Assembly (NCBI GenBank): GCA_016868785.1
Contig: VGFS01000005.1
Location: 1-64,000 of the forward strand
Direction: 5' to 3'
Source: Bacteroidota bacterium
GTDB taxonomy: Bacteria; Bacteroidota; Bacteroidia; NS11-12g; UBA955
DNA: 64,000 nt
Of this stretch, positions 52,970-62,220 are shown piece after piece. The stretch's first letter is position 1, and the number at the start of each line of letters is the position of its first letter. The notes beneath the pieces were generated by a model that searched no databases, was not told the origin of the DNA, and saw only the letters and a program-made list of their open reading frames with translations. The position numbers were made by a program, and so were the translations under genes.

Positions 52970-55855
52970 ATGTCGAACGGAAAGATTTTTTTACTCGATG
53001 GAATGGCGCTGATTTATCGCGCATTCTTTGCCTTTATTCAGAATCCACGCATTACTAGCACCGGATTGAATGCCAGTGCCATGATGGGATTTACCAATAC
53101 TTTGTTTGATGTCATCAAAAAGCAAAAGCCCACCCATTTGGCGGTGGTTTTTGATACGTCTGCACCCACGCAACGGCATATTCAATTTGAGGCTTACAAG
53201 GCGCAACGGGAAGAAATGCCGGAGGATTTGCGCAAGAGTATTCCGTATGTATTTCGGATCATAGAGGGATTCAATATCCCGGTGATAACCATGGATGGGT
53301 ACGAGGCGGATGATATTATTGGCACACTGGCTTGGAAGGCGGGTGATTTGGGTTACGATGTATTTATGATGACGCCCGACAAAGATTTCGGCCAGTTGGT
53401 GCGGGAAAATGTGAAAATTTACAAACCTGCGCGAATGGGTAACAGCGACGAGATTTTGGGTGTGGAAGAGATTCTCAAGAAATGGGAAATCACCGATCCC
53501 AAACAGGTGATCGATATTTTGGGGCTTTGGGGTGATGCTTCCGACAACATTCCCGGGGTGCCTGGTGTGGGAGAAAAGACGGCCAAGAAGTTGATCCAAG
53601 AATACGGCAGTATGGAGGCAATTTTGGAGAACACCGACAAGCTCAAGGGCAAGATGCAGGAGAATTTTCGGACCCATCTAGAACAAGCCAAGATCAGTAA
53701 GTGGCTTGCGACCATCGATACGCAGGTGCCGATTGAATTGGACTTGGAAAGCTTGAAAATAGAGCCAGTGAATGAGCCCGTACTGAGAGAAATTTTTGAA
53801 GAGTTGGAATTCAGGACTTTGATGCGTCGTGTATTGGGCGATAGCGGAACGTCGGGTTCAAACGCAGACAATGGTGCGGCAGAGGGTACCTCCAATGGTT
53901 CCGGAGCCACGGATTTGTTTGGCAACCCGGTAGCAACTACCCCATCAAAAAAAGCAAAACCCCAACCTTCTAACCAAACTTCTTTGTTCGATGTTGCTTT
54001 GGAGGACGATGACGAAGGGGGTGATGCGGGAGTGGCCCTTGTTTATAAGACCATACAGGACGTTCAGCATGAGTATATCATTGCTGATTCTGATACCGGC
54101 ATAGCAACATTGTTGCTAGCCCTTCAGGAGGCCCGTGAATTTTGTTTTGATACCGAAACCACCGATGTGGAGTCGCTTCATGCAGAATTGGTGGGACTTT
54201 CCTTTAGCACCGCCCCACATCAGGGTTGGTATGTACCGGTTCCTGCAAATCGCGAAGAAGCCACCTTATTGGTGCAACGATTTGCGGAGGTTTTGGGATC
54301 AGACCGACTAAAAATTGCGCAGAATATCAAATATGATATTACGGTTTTGCGGAATTATGGCGTAACCGTGAGTGGTCCTATGTTCGATACCATGTTGGCG
54401 CATTACCTATTAGAGCCAGACCAGAGGCATAACATGCAATTGCTGAGTGAGAAATTCTTGGGCTACACCCCCATTTCCATTGAGACGTTGATTGGTAAAA
54501 AGGGCAAAAGTCAGGGTTCGATGCGCGATGTTGAACTCAGTGCCATTGCTGAATACGCGGCAGAGGATTCGGATGTTACCTTGCAATTGTATCATGTGCT
54601 GAAGCCTGCTTTGGAGAATCGTGGTTTGCTGGGACTTTTGATGGATGTGGAAATGCCTTTGGTAGCGGTGTTGGAGGCAATGGAACGTCAGGGCGTGCGC
54701 GTGGATGTGGACTTCTTGAAAGATTACAGCAATCAATTGTTAGAGCAAGTTCGCGGGGTTCAAGCCTCTATTTTTCAGGAAGCGGGCGGTGTATTTAATA
54801 TCGCATCGGCACAGCAGGTGGGAACCATTTTGTTTGATAAATTGAAGCTGTCAGACAAGCCAAAGAAGACGAAAACGGGGCAATATCAAACCGATGAAGA
54901 AACCTTGAATGCCCTGTTGGGAAAGCATCCGATTGTGCAATACATTCTCGATTTTAGGGCCTTACAGAAATTAAAGAGCACCTATGTGGATGCGTTACCC
55001 TTGTTGGTGGATGCGCAAACAGGACGCGTACACACCCATTTTAATCAGGCGGTTGCTGCGACAGGAAGATTGAGCAGTCAGAATCCGAACTTACAAAACA
55101 TTCCCATTCGGACAGAGTTGGGTCGGGAGATCAGGAAGGCGTTTGTTTCGAAGGGACCTGAAACGGTGTTGTTGAGTTGTGACTATTCTCAGATTGAGTT
55201 GAGAATCATTGCGCACATGAGTGGTGATGCTGGGATGCAAGAGGCTTTCAAGCAGGGGATCGACATTCACACGGCTACGGCGGCCAAGGTTTGGGGTGTG
55301 GGTATTGAAGAGGTTGACAAGGAAATGCGTCGCAAAGCAAAGACGGTGAATTTTGGTATCATTTACGGTATTTCGGCTTTTGGGTTAAGTCAACGTGTGG
55401 GTATTTCCAGGGGTGAAGCCAAGGAGATTATCGAGAACTATTTCAAGCAGTTCGGGGGCATTAAGGATTACATGGATGCCACGGTGAACAAGGCGCGGGA
55501 GCAGGGATATGTAGAGACGATTTTGGGACGTCGGAGATACATGCGCGACATATTATCGGCGAATGCGGTGATGCGTGGTTTTGCGGAACGAAATGCGATC
55601 AATGCACCCATTCAGGGGAGCGCTGCGGATATGATCAAGTTGGCGATGATTCAGATTCACGATTGGTTGAATGCTGAGAATTTAAAGACACGGATGATCT
55701 TGCAAGTGCATGATGAATTGTTGTTTGATGTACCTGCGGATGAGATGGCTTACGTTGAGCCCAAAATCAAGGCTTTGATGGAAGGCGCGATGACGTTGGA
55801 TGTACCCGTGTTGGTAGAATCAGGCAAGGGCAACAACTGGTTAGAGGCCCATTAA
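52970..55855 (+). CDS. polA: DNA polymerase I
   Basis: PolA (961 aa) processes Okazaki fragments and fills gaps. It has an N-terminal 5'-nuclease domain (LLDGMALIYRAFFAF, then GYEADDIIGTLAWKA and SDNIPGVPGVGEKTAKKL). A low-complexity linker follows (about residues 300-345) with QTSLF at 336-340, and then a 3'-5' exonuclease domain with FDTETTDVESLHAELVG (D and E present, so probably active). The polymerase domain has LLSCDYSQIELRI, RRKAKTVNFGIIYG and QVHDELLFDV. QTSLF fits the sliding-clamp-binding pentapeptide. Confidence 0.97.
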   Translation: MSNGKIFLLDGMALIYRAFFAFIQNPRITSTGLNASAMMGFTNTLFDVIKKQKPTHLAVVFDTSAPTQRHIQFEAYKAQREEMPEDLRKSIPYVFRIIEGFNIPVITMDGYEADDIIGTLAWKAGDLGYDVFMMTPDKDFGQLVRENVKIYKPARMGNSDEILGVEEILKKWEITDPKQVIDILGLWGDASDNIPGVPGVGEKTAKKLIQEYGSMEAILENTDKLKGKMQENFRTHLEQAKISKWLATIDTQVPIELDLESLKIEPVNEPVLREIFEELEFRTLMRRVLGDSGTSGSNADNGAAEGTSNGSGATDLFGNPVATTPSKKAKPQPSNQTSLFDVALEDDDEGGDAGVALVYKTIQDVQHEYIIADSDTGIATLLLALQEAREFCFDTETTDVESLHAELVGLSFSTAPHQGWYVPVPANREEATLLVQRFAEVLGSDRLKIAQNIKYDITVLRNYGVTVSGPMFDTMLAHYLLEPDQRHNMQLLSEKFLGYTPISIETLIGKKGKSQGSMRDVELSAIAEYAAEDSDVTLQLYHVLKPALENRGLLGLLMDVEMPLVAVLEAMERQGVRVDVDFLKDYSNQLLEQVRGVQASIFQEAGGVFNIASAQQVGTILFDKLKLSDKPKKTKTGQYQTDEETLNALLGKHPIVQYILDFRALQKLKSTYVDALPLLVDAQTGRVHTHFNQAVAATGRLSSQNPNLQNIPIRTELGREIRKAFVSKGPETVLLSCDYSQIELRIIAHMSGDAGMQEAFKQGIDIHTATAAKVWGVGIEEVDKEMRRKAKTVNFGIIYGISAFGLSQRVGISRGEAKEIIENYFKQFGGIKDYMDATVNKAREQGYVETILGRRRYMRDILSANAVMRGFAERNAINAPIQGSAADMIKLAMIQIHDWLNAENLKTRMILQVHDELLFDVPADEMAYVEPKIKALMEGAMTLDVPVLVESGKGNNWLEAH

Positions 55856-55888
55856 TAGGGGCGCTGAATTTGGCACTGCGCGGCAAGA

Positions 55889-58123
55889 TTAATTATAGAA
55901 TTTCCAATTCAATCCAAAGCGTATGCGATAGGGTTGTATGGGATACCCAGCGATGTATTGGTAACGGGTGTTAAATCCTGGAATGATGAAAATCTCGTTG
56001 ATGTGTTCTGCTTTGAGGAAGACATCCACCGTTTGAACCCGTGCAACGGCGTACAGGTCGAGTTCAAAGTAATTGCCCGATTCAGTTTTGTTGGCGTCTA
56101 CCACGAAAGTGGCTGCATCGGGACGGTAGTAGGTGGTTTGAAATTTCGAGGTGTATTGGATGTCGGCCCCCAGGGTTAAATCCATGGCATGATGGAATGC
56201 AGGGGTTCTGTATCGGAGCGATGTTGTGGATTTCCAAATTGGCACGCCATAATTAAACAAATTGGTGAATTGAGAGGTTTTAAATGTTTTATTGGCAATC
56301 AGTTGACTTATAGAAAATTTTGTAGAATACCAGTTAAAACCAAGGATAAATGCGGTGTATTGGGCATCATTTAATTGTGTTACGGGCACGGAGTCAATGG
56401 ACATCGTAGGATTGATCCAAGTGCCGGTTTGAATGGTGAGATAGGTGTAGAATTTCTCCTTTTGTGCATCTGAAAGTGGTGATGCAGTTTGATTTGTTGC
56501 GGGGTTTGGGGTCTTCAAATTGGCCACATCGGGCTTTTTGAATTTTGTTAAATAGAATACGGCCTCATTGCTTTTGTTGCCCGTGAACAACAGTTCTTTG
56601 TTGTATAAGAAATGGTTGGAATAGAATGCTTGTTGTTGCAGGCTTGCCGGTTGAAATTGGTTGTAATAGTACAAAAGAACACCCCAAGACAGTTTACCAT
56701 ATCTGAGACTTATAACTCTCTGTCCGTCAATAAATGAACCAGCGGAAGAATTATTTGAATTCTGGACAGGCCCGTTGATGGAATTGTAATAGTAGGTTTT
56801 GGAAAAAATTGGCATCCCCACAGTGGTCCGATTTGAACCTTTGCCGAATCCGGCCAATGTGTGCATGGTGTTGATCCTCGGAATAAAATTACCATAGCCC
56901 TTTGAAACAAACTCCACAGAATGGGAAGCCGATGGATCGGTGAAGTTGCCATTGAACTGGCTCTGTTTGGACTGATAAGTTTGGGATTGGACAATGTGGT
57001 TTAGACTCAAAGAAGTCAATTGTGGTCCTGTTTTCGGGAAATAGTACTCGATGCCCGTTTTGTGGGTGAAAATGTGCCAAACGTTGCTATCGGCTGTTTT
57101 GGTTTTGATATCGAAATAGGTAGAATTGTAGTAGTTGGTGTCGCGTTTACTGTCTTTGTACTCGTAGGTCAATCGTTGAAAAGCCAATTCCTGACTCACT
57201 GCCCAATGTTTATTGAGATAGTATTTATGGCTAAATAGGTGTTCGAATTGTTTGAATTTGGAGGCAGCTGTAGTGAGTGTAGGGTTATAAAAGCCCAAAG
57301 TCCTCGTACCCCATTTTTCAGTAGATTGCGGAACGAAGAAGAAGGAATCCACGGCAAGTCCGCCATTTTCATTTCTGCTGGAGCGGTTCCATGTGAGGGC
57401 GATGATTTGCTTGTATCGGTTGTTGGTGCTTTGATACAAGCTGCCCAGCTTGATGTTGCGGAATTGATTGTTTTGTCCAGATCCGGTGTATTGTTCTTGG
57501 TTGATGATGCTGCTATAATCGAGGGTGACATTCCAGCCAGGACTAAAATTTTGGGTATGGAGCGCGTTTAGTGCGATGGTTTTTCCAGGGCCTTGTAAGT
57601 AATTGAACTCTGTAAAGGGAGCGAAGGCACGGTAAAATTGCATGTCACGGGCACGGGTTATTTGCGAACCAAATGGGTTGCAGCCTGGGTTTACGATGTC
57701 TTGCAGTGTGTTGATCTCAAAGCCGGTGTAAACAGGGCTTCCGGGCTCTCCCAGGTTGAATTGTTGTAAAAACCCCAAACCGTATCGTCCTTGACTGCGA
57801 TATTGATTTACGTTGATCTGTGCTGTGTCGATTTCGAAACAAGGGTAAATCAAGGTATCCTTGGGATTTTTGGTTTTTCTTTTAACATCATTTGAGAACC
57901 ATGTGTAGGGCTCCAACGCGGCATTAAACTCGAGGAAGTTTGAAATGTTGGTGGTTCTTGGGGGAACTTTGGATTTGGGTTTGCTTGCGGTGGTGTCTGA
58001 TTTGATTGCGGAAGAATCTCCCCGTGATGTGGGCGCACTGGGTTCAAACACCTGTGCATCAACGGCTGCCGCTATGCACATTAGGCAAATTAAAACCCAA
58101 GTATTTTTCAATTGTTTCTTCAA
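55889..58123 (-). CDS. Putative porin (Porin_10-like family), 744 aa
   Basis: Signal peptide MKKQLKNTWVLICLMCIAAAVDAQ. The rest is a large beta-barrel-like outer-membrane protein with many aromatic-bounded strands, ending in YRIRFGLNWKFYN, the typical end of this porin family in Bacteroidota. Segments such as YRSQGRYGLGFLQQFNLGEPGSP fit its N-terminal conserved region. Substrate unknown. It stands alone between polA (convergent) and a small membrane protein. Confidence 0.75.
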   Translation of the reverse strand: MKKQLKNTWVLICLMCIAAAVDAQVFEPSAPTSRGDSSAIKSDTTASKPKSKVPPRTTNISNFLEFNAALEPYTWFSNDVKRKTKNPKDTLIYPCFEIDTAQINVNQYRSQGRYGLGFLQQFNLGEPGSPVYTGFEINTLQDIVNPGCNPFGSQITRARDMQFYRAFAPFTEFNYLQGPGKTIALNALHTQNFSPGWNVTLDYSSIINQEQYTGSGQNNQFRNIKLGSLYQSTNNRYKQIIALTWNRSSRNENGGLAVDSFFFVPQSTEKWGTRTLGFYNPTLTTAASKFKQFEHLFSHKYYLNKHWAVSQELAFQRLTYEYKDSKRDTNYYNSTYFDIKTKTADSNVWHIFTHKTGIEYYFPKTGPQLTSLSLNHIVQSQTYQSKQSQFNGNFTDPSASHSVEFVSKGYGNFIPRINTMHTLAGFGKGSNRTTVGMPIFSKTYYYNSINGPVQNSNNSSAGSFIDGQRVISLRYGKLSWGVLLYYYNQFQPASLQQQAFYSNHFLYNKELLFTGNKSNEAVFYLTKFKKPDVANLKTPNPATNQTASPLSDAQKEKFYTYLTIQTGTWINPTMSIDSVPVTQLNDAQYTAFILGFNWYSTKFSISQLIANKTFKTSQFTNLFNYGVPIWKSTTSLRYRTPAFHHAMDLTLGADIQYTSKFQTTYYRPDAATFVVDANKTESGNYFELDLYAVARVQTVDVFLKAEHINEIFIIPGFNTRYQYIAGYPIQPYRIRFGLNWKFYN

Positions 58124-58198
58124 AGCAAGTCAGACGCACAAAATTGCAAATAAATATCCAACCTTGGTTGGTGAGGCGTAAATTGGTAGAAAATTGAA

Positions 58199-58669
58199 AT
58201 GGCCCTCTTAGGTATAGTGATAGACGAAGGATTTTTGCACTTGGTGGGCATTTTTTTGCTTAGCGGTGTGAAATTTCTGTTGGGATTGATCTGGGCTATT
58301 GCTTTCGTGGAAAATGATTTTTTGGGGTTGTTTATATCGGTGGTTGGGGGCGTCTTTGGAAGTTTTATATGGATATTTTTGGGTCATTGGATTTTGGCGA
58401 AGTGGGTCATTTTTAGGCAAAACCGGGGCGGTTTGAATGGTCCAATAAAGCGTTTTAGCAGAAAAAATCGATTCATTGTGCGCGTCAAACGCTATGGCGG
58501 GATGTATTTGTTGGTTTTTCTTGCACCCATTATCATCAGCATTCCCGTGGGATGTTTGGTATTAACTACGATGGAATCGAACCGATTTCGGTTGTTGATA
58601 TTGATGACAGCGTCTGTTATCCTTTGGGGAATTGCCATCTATTTTGGGGTAAATGTTACATTACTTTGA
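58199..58669 (+). CDS. Small integral membrane protein, 156 aa
   Basis: Four hydrophobic segments (LVGIFLLSGVKFLLGLIWAIAF, FGSFIWIFLGHWIL, YLLVFLAPIIISIPVGCLVL, ILMTASVILWGIAIYFGV) separated by a basic loop (KWVIFRQNRGGLNGPIKRFSRKNRFIVRVKR). The pattern resembles the small multidrug-export-like membrane proteins of Bacteroidota, but I cannot confirm this. Divergent from the porin-like gene. Confidence 0.6.
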   Translation: MALLGIVIDEGFLHLVGIFLLSGVKFLLGLIWAIAFVENDFLGLFISVVGGVFGSFIWIFLGHWILAKWVIFRQNRGGLNGPIKRFSRKNRFIVRVKRYGGMYLLVFLAPIIISIPVGCLVLTTMESNRFRLLILMTASVILWGIAIYFGVNVTLL

Positions 58670-58772
58670 GCATCTGGGTGTTGTTTATTGGCAGTATCAA
58701 CGGCATAAAAATGACATAATCTTTATCTATCGTTTGTTAGATACTCGGCATGATGAGTAAATTGTACCCAAA

Positions 58773-60821
58773 ATGAAGATATTCACCAAGTTCATTTATC
58801 CAATCGCTTGCGTTGTGCTAATTTTTGCTTGTAAACGTGAGCCACTTTCATGGGACAATCGGGTGGTTGCCCCTTTGTTCAAGACCAAGTTGGGGTTGGG
58901 GCAAATAGATGCCAAATTTTTACAGAAAACACCTTCTGATAGCAGTTACAAATTGACCTACGAAAATTTGGTATACAGTTATCGTATGGCCAATGTGCGT
59001 GCTTACGACACAGGGTTAACGGCTTCTTTCAATTTGAGAAAGTTGAAGTTAAGCAATCAAACCATCGTACAGAAAATCACGCTGGGACAAATCAACCCCA
59101 TTTTTAAATTGCTTAACGGTCAGACGGCCGATATTCCTGAACAAAACCAAGGAAATTTATCGCCCGTAGACATCGACGCGAGTGCATTTTTTGAGACGGC
59201 GACCTTAGACAGTGGCTATTTGGACATCAGCATCACCAACAATTTACCGGTGAATGTAAAATTGGTTGTTTTTGAATTAACCAATGCCGGCGATAACAGT
59301 CAGGTTGCTTACGATTCTTTTACCAACATCCCCATGAATGGCAAGGTGACGAAGCGCATCGATTTGCGGAATAAAACGGTAACCAAACAACTCAAGGGCA
59401 GCATCAAGCGATTGACCACTGAGGCGAGCAAAGGTCCAGTGTTGATTGATGCCGACAAGGGGGTTGACGTGGAATTGACTGTTTCTCAGCTTCGTCCGCG
59501 GTATGCCATCGCGGCTTTTCCAACTCAGAACGTGATTGAGCAAAACGAGGGGTTGACGGTTTACATGGGGGGTACAGAAGTCAAGTATTTTAAAGCCAAG
59601 TCGGGAAAATTGAAGATCAATTTGGTGAGTACCATTCAGGAGGACATGACGATGTATTTTGAGATTCCAAGTGCCAAGAAAAATGGTGTGGTTTTGTCGA
59701 GCATCGTGAAATTGCCGGCGGCTCCAGCTGGGGGTTCGAGCAAGCGATTTGAGGATTTCGATTTAACCGATTACATCATTGATTTCAGGGGCAAGAATCC
59801 AGATGTGAAGGATACGGTGAATACATTTCACCAAATTTTAATTGTTCGTTTGGATAGCTCGGGAAGGAAGGTTGCCATCGGTTTAAAGGACAGCATTCGG
59901 TTGGAGTACCGCATGGAATCGTTGGTTCCGGATTATGCCATTGGATACATGGGGCAATCACTCACCCAGACGGGCGATCAAAAAACACCATTTGATTTAT
60001 TCAAGGGATTGAATGGCGATTTCAAATTCAAAGATTTCAAGGTGAGTTTGGTGGTGAAAAATGGCATTGGCGCGGATGGTCGTGTTAAGGTGAATTCTTT
60101 GAAGGGGGAGAACGTATTTACCAAAAATTCCGTGGCGCTCAATGCAACACCATTGGCGAACGATATTTTCATTACGTCACCGCCGTTTGTGCGGGATGCT
60201 TATACTGTTTCGGAGGTGGTTTTAGATGCGGGAAATTCGAACATCAAGGCCTTTATTGAGAATTTGCCACAGATGTTGGATTACAATCTCGACATGGAAG
60301 TCAATCCCAACGGAAACGTGAGTTTATACAAGGATTTTGTGTTTGATAACAGCAAAGTAGACATCGTATTGAAAGTTGAGGCGTCGGCGAATTTTTCAGT
60401 GGGAGAATTTGTGTTGCGCGATACCCAGGCCATTGATTTAAACTCGCTGGGTGATGTTTCACGCATCAAATCGGCCAAAATGGAAGTGAATGTGAGCAAT
60501 ACTTTTCCCATTGGTGCGAAGTTGCAGATGAGTTTGTTGGACGCTGAAATGCACATGTTGACCCAGTTGGATATCGATCCATCAGACCAAGTGATTGAGC
60601 CAGCGGTTTTGGATGCTGCGGGCTATCCCAGTCAACCGGGTGAGACCTTTTTCACGATGGGTTTGGGCAAGGACAAAATAGAGGCGTTGAAAAAGGCCAA
60701 GTTTATTGCCATTACAACCACCTTTTTGGGGTCGGGTCAGATGCAGAAAATTTATGATGTGAGTACGATTTCGGTTTCTACTGTGGTAGATTTTGAGTAT
60801 GAAGTTAAAATGGGCAAATAG
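58773..60821 (+). CDS. Lipoprotein, unrecognised, 682 aa
   Basis: The start MKIFTKFIYPIACVVLIFAC has a lipobox with the acylated Cys at residue 20. The protein is beta-strand-rich with repeated segments of LDSGYLDISITNNLPVNVKLVVFEL type; several stretches resemble each other, as in tandem immunoglobulin-like or adhesin-type domains. I cannot name the family. The next gene starts 1 nt after its stop, so the two are coupled; the partner is a barrel-like protein. Confidence 0.75.
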   Translation: MKIFTKFIYPIACVVLIFACKREPLSWDNRVVAPLFKTKLGLGQIDAKFLQKTPSDSSYKLTYENLVYSYRMANVRAYDTGLTASFNLRKLKLSNQTIVQKITLGQINPIFKLLNGQTADIPEQNQGNLSPVDIDASAFFETATLDSGYLDISITNNLPVNVKLVVFELTNAGDNSQVAYDSFTNIPMNGKVTKRIDLRNKTVTKQLKGSIKRLTTEASKGPVLIDADKGVDVELTVSQLRPRYAIAAFPTQNVIEQNEGLTVYMGGTEVKYFKAKSGKLKINLVSTIQEDMTMYFEIPSAKKNGVVLSSIVKLPAAPAGGSSKRFEDFDLTDYIIDFRGKNPDVKDTVNTFHQILIVRLDSSGRKVAIGLKDSIRLEYRMESLVPDYAIGYMGQSLTQTGDQKTPFDLFKGLNGDFKFKDFKVSLVVKNGIGADGRVKVNSLKGENVFTKNSVALNATPLANDIFITSPPFVRDAYTVSEVVLDAGNSNIKAFIENLPQMLDYNLDMEVNPNGNVSLYKDFVFDNSKVDIVLKVEASANFSVGEFVLRDTQAIDLNSLGDVSRIKSAKMEVNVSNTFPIGAKLQMSLLDAEMHMLTQLDIDPSDQVIEPAVLDAAGYPSQPGETFFTMGLGKDKIEALKKAKFIAITTTFLGSGQMQKIYDVSTISVSTVVDFEYEVKMGK

Positions 60822-60822
60822 G

Positions 60823-62220
60823 ATGAGGCGATTGGGAATCATTGGGTTATTGTGGCTGGGTTTGCCGTTATCGGCATCAGCGGTTGATGAAAAGGGTTTG
60901 GATCTGGAGCCCCCAGTTGTGATGCCGAAGCCTGCACCCGTTGGGGAGTTGTTCCGATATCATTTCGCGACAGGTTCCAATGTGTTGCCTTTTTCAATGA
61001 CTGAGAAATTGGCCTTGGGAGGGTACGTAGGATCTGACATTACGCAAGAGGTAGAGTCGCATTTGAAGGGTAAGGGTAACAACCGCGCGGGGCTTTATCA
61101 GCAGTTTTCGTTGGTGATTTATCCATTGCGTTCGCGGTTTGATGGGGGTGCGTTGCGTACCTCTTCGGTTCCACAATCCAGTGTTTCGCCAAAAAAGGTT
61201 GCGTTGAATGCCATTTCGGTGCGTTCTGTTCAATCGGTTGGAGCGAAGTTCTCGGATGATGCTTATCGGCTTGTATTTCGGGGCAATGGCTATTATCGCG
61301 GGCAGACGTTAGACGTGGGTAACAACCAGTTTCAGGTGCTGGGATACAATGCCTTAGATTTTCGTTTTGATGCGGAGGTCAAATTTCAGGTATCATTACT
61401 GCAGGCAACGTCATTTTCTCGATTGCAAACGGGTAATATGTCTTTGTTTACCAGTGCGTCGGGCGATTCTTTGGCTTTTAACGGGCGATTTTACAGTCAG
61501 GGCGTGAATGGGAATCCTTGGTTACAAAAAGGCATGGGCTTGGCAGTAGGGTTTGATAAAATGCTGAAAATTAAGGGCCTCGGTACTTTTAAACAAGCCG
61601 GGAGGACGCATTATTTATACCTTGGGGTTAAGGATTTTGGTTTTATTTATATGCCCAAAGTGGCGGTCCAGAGCCGGGGTTATGTTTGGGATGCGTCGAT
61701 GCAGGGTTTGTCGGTGGCGGGTGAGTCGAGCACCAAAATGGTTGGATTGAAACAGGCCGTTGTGAATGCCAAGGAATTGCAGTTGAGCAATTGGTTTGGG
61801 AATCAGCGCGACTCGGCGATTTCTCGGTTACAGATACAGGAGCAGACGCGGTCAGGCACAGTATTGACGCCATTTGCATTGTATGCCGATTTGACGAACT
61901 TCAAGGTCAAGGGACAGTTTTTTAGCATGAATGTTACCTACTTAAATGTGCCAGGATATCGGGTATCGGGCAGGCTTTCGTGGGAAAAAACATGGATGCC
62001 AGAGGGCGAGCAAAAATGGACGTATTTGTCGTTGAGTCCATACTTGGCTATGGGAGGGTTTGACACGTATGATTTGGGTTGTGCCGTAAATTTCGAGACG
62101 CCCATTCAGCATTTGGGAAAGACGTTTTTCCGTGTTGATTTCCGCGGATTGGAAGCGTGGGTGATGCCAAACAAGCAGCACGGTGCGGGGCTATCTGCCG
62201 CCATGATTTTTAAACTTTAG
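60823..62220 (+). CDS. DUF5723-like outer-membrane protein
   Basis: Signal peptide MRRLGIIGLLWLGLPLSASA; the ATG at 60823 follows the preceding stop directly, and a longer frame from 60793 would overlap it. The 465-aa body is beta-rich with glycine-flanked strands (FRYHFATGSNVLPFSMTEKLALGGYVG, and GFDTYDLGCAVNFETPI near the end), as in outer-membrane proteins of the DUF5723 family. Probably works with the lipoprotein before it. Its stop overlaps the convergent transferase gene by 4 bp. Confidence 0.65.
   Translation: MRRLGIIGLLWLGLPLSASAVDEKGLDLEPPVVMPKPAPVGELFRYHFATGSNVLPFSMTEKLALGGYVGSDITQEVESHLKGKGNNRAGLYQQFSLVIYPLRSRFDGGALRTSSVPQSSVSPKKVALNAISVRSVQSVGAKFSDDAYRLVFRGNGYYRGQTLDVGNNQFQVLGYNALDFRFDAEVKFQVSLLQATSFSRLQTGNMSLFTSASGDSLAFNGRFYSQGVNGNPWLQKGMGLAVGFDKMLKIKGLGTFKQAGRTHYLYLGVKDFGFIYMPKVAVQSRGYVWDASMQGLSVAGESSTKMVGLKQAVVNAKELQLSNWFGNQRDSAISRLQIQEQTRSGTVLTPFALYADLTNFKVKGQFFSMNVTYLNVPGYRVSGRLSWEKTWMPEGEQKWTYLSLSPYLAMGGFDTYDLGCAVNFETPIQHLGKTFFRVDFRGLEAWVMPNKQHGAGLSAAMIFKL

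Noticed and set aside
52991-53677. A 228-codon antisense ORF inside polA
   Set aside because: Shadow of polA; the sequence has no recognisable fold and no start signal.
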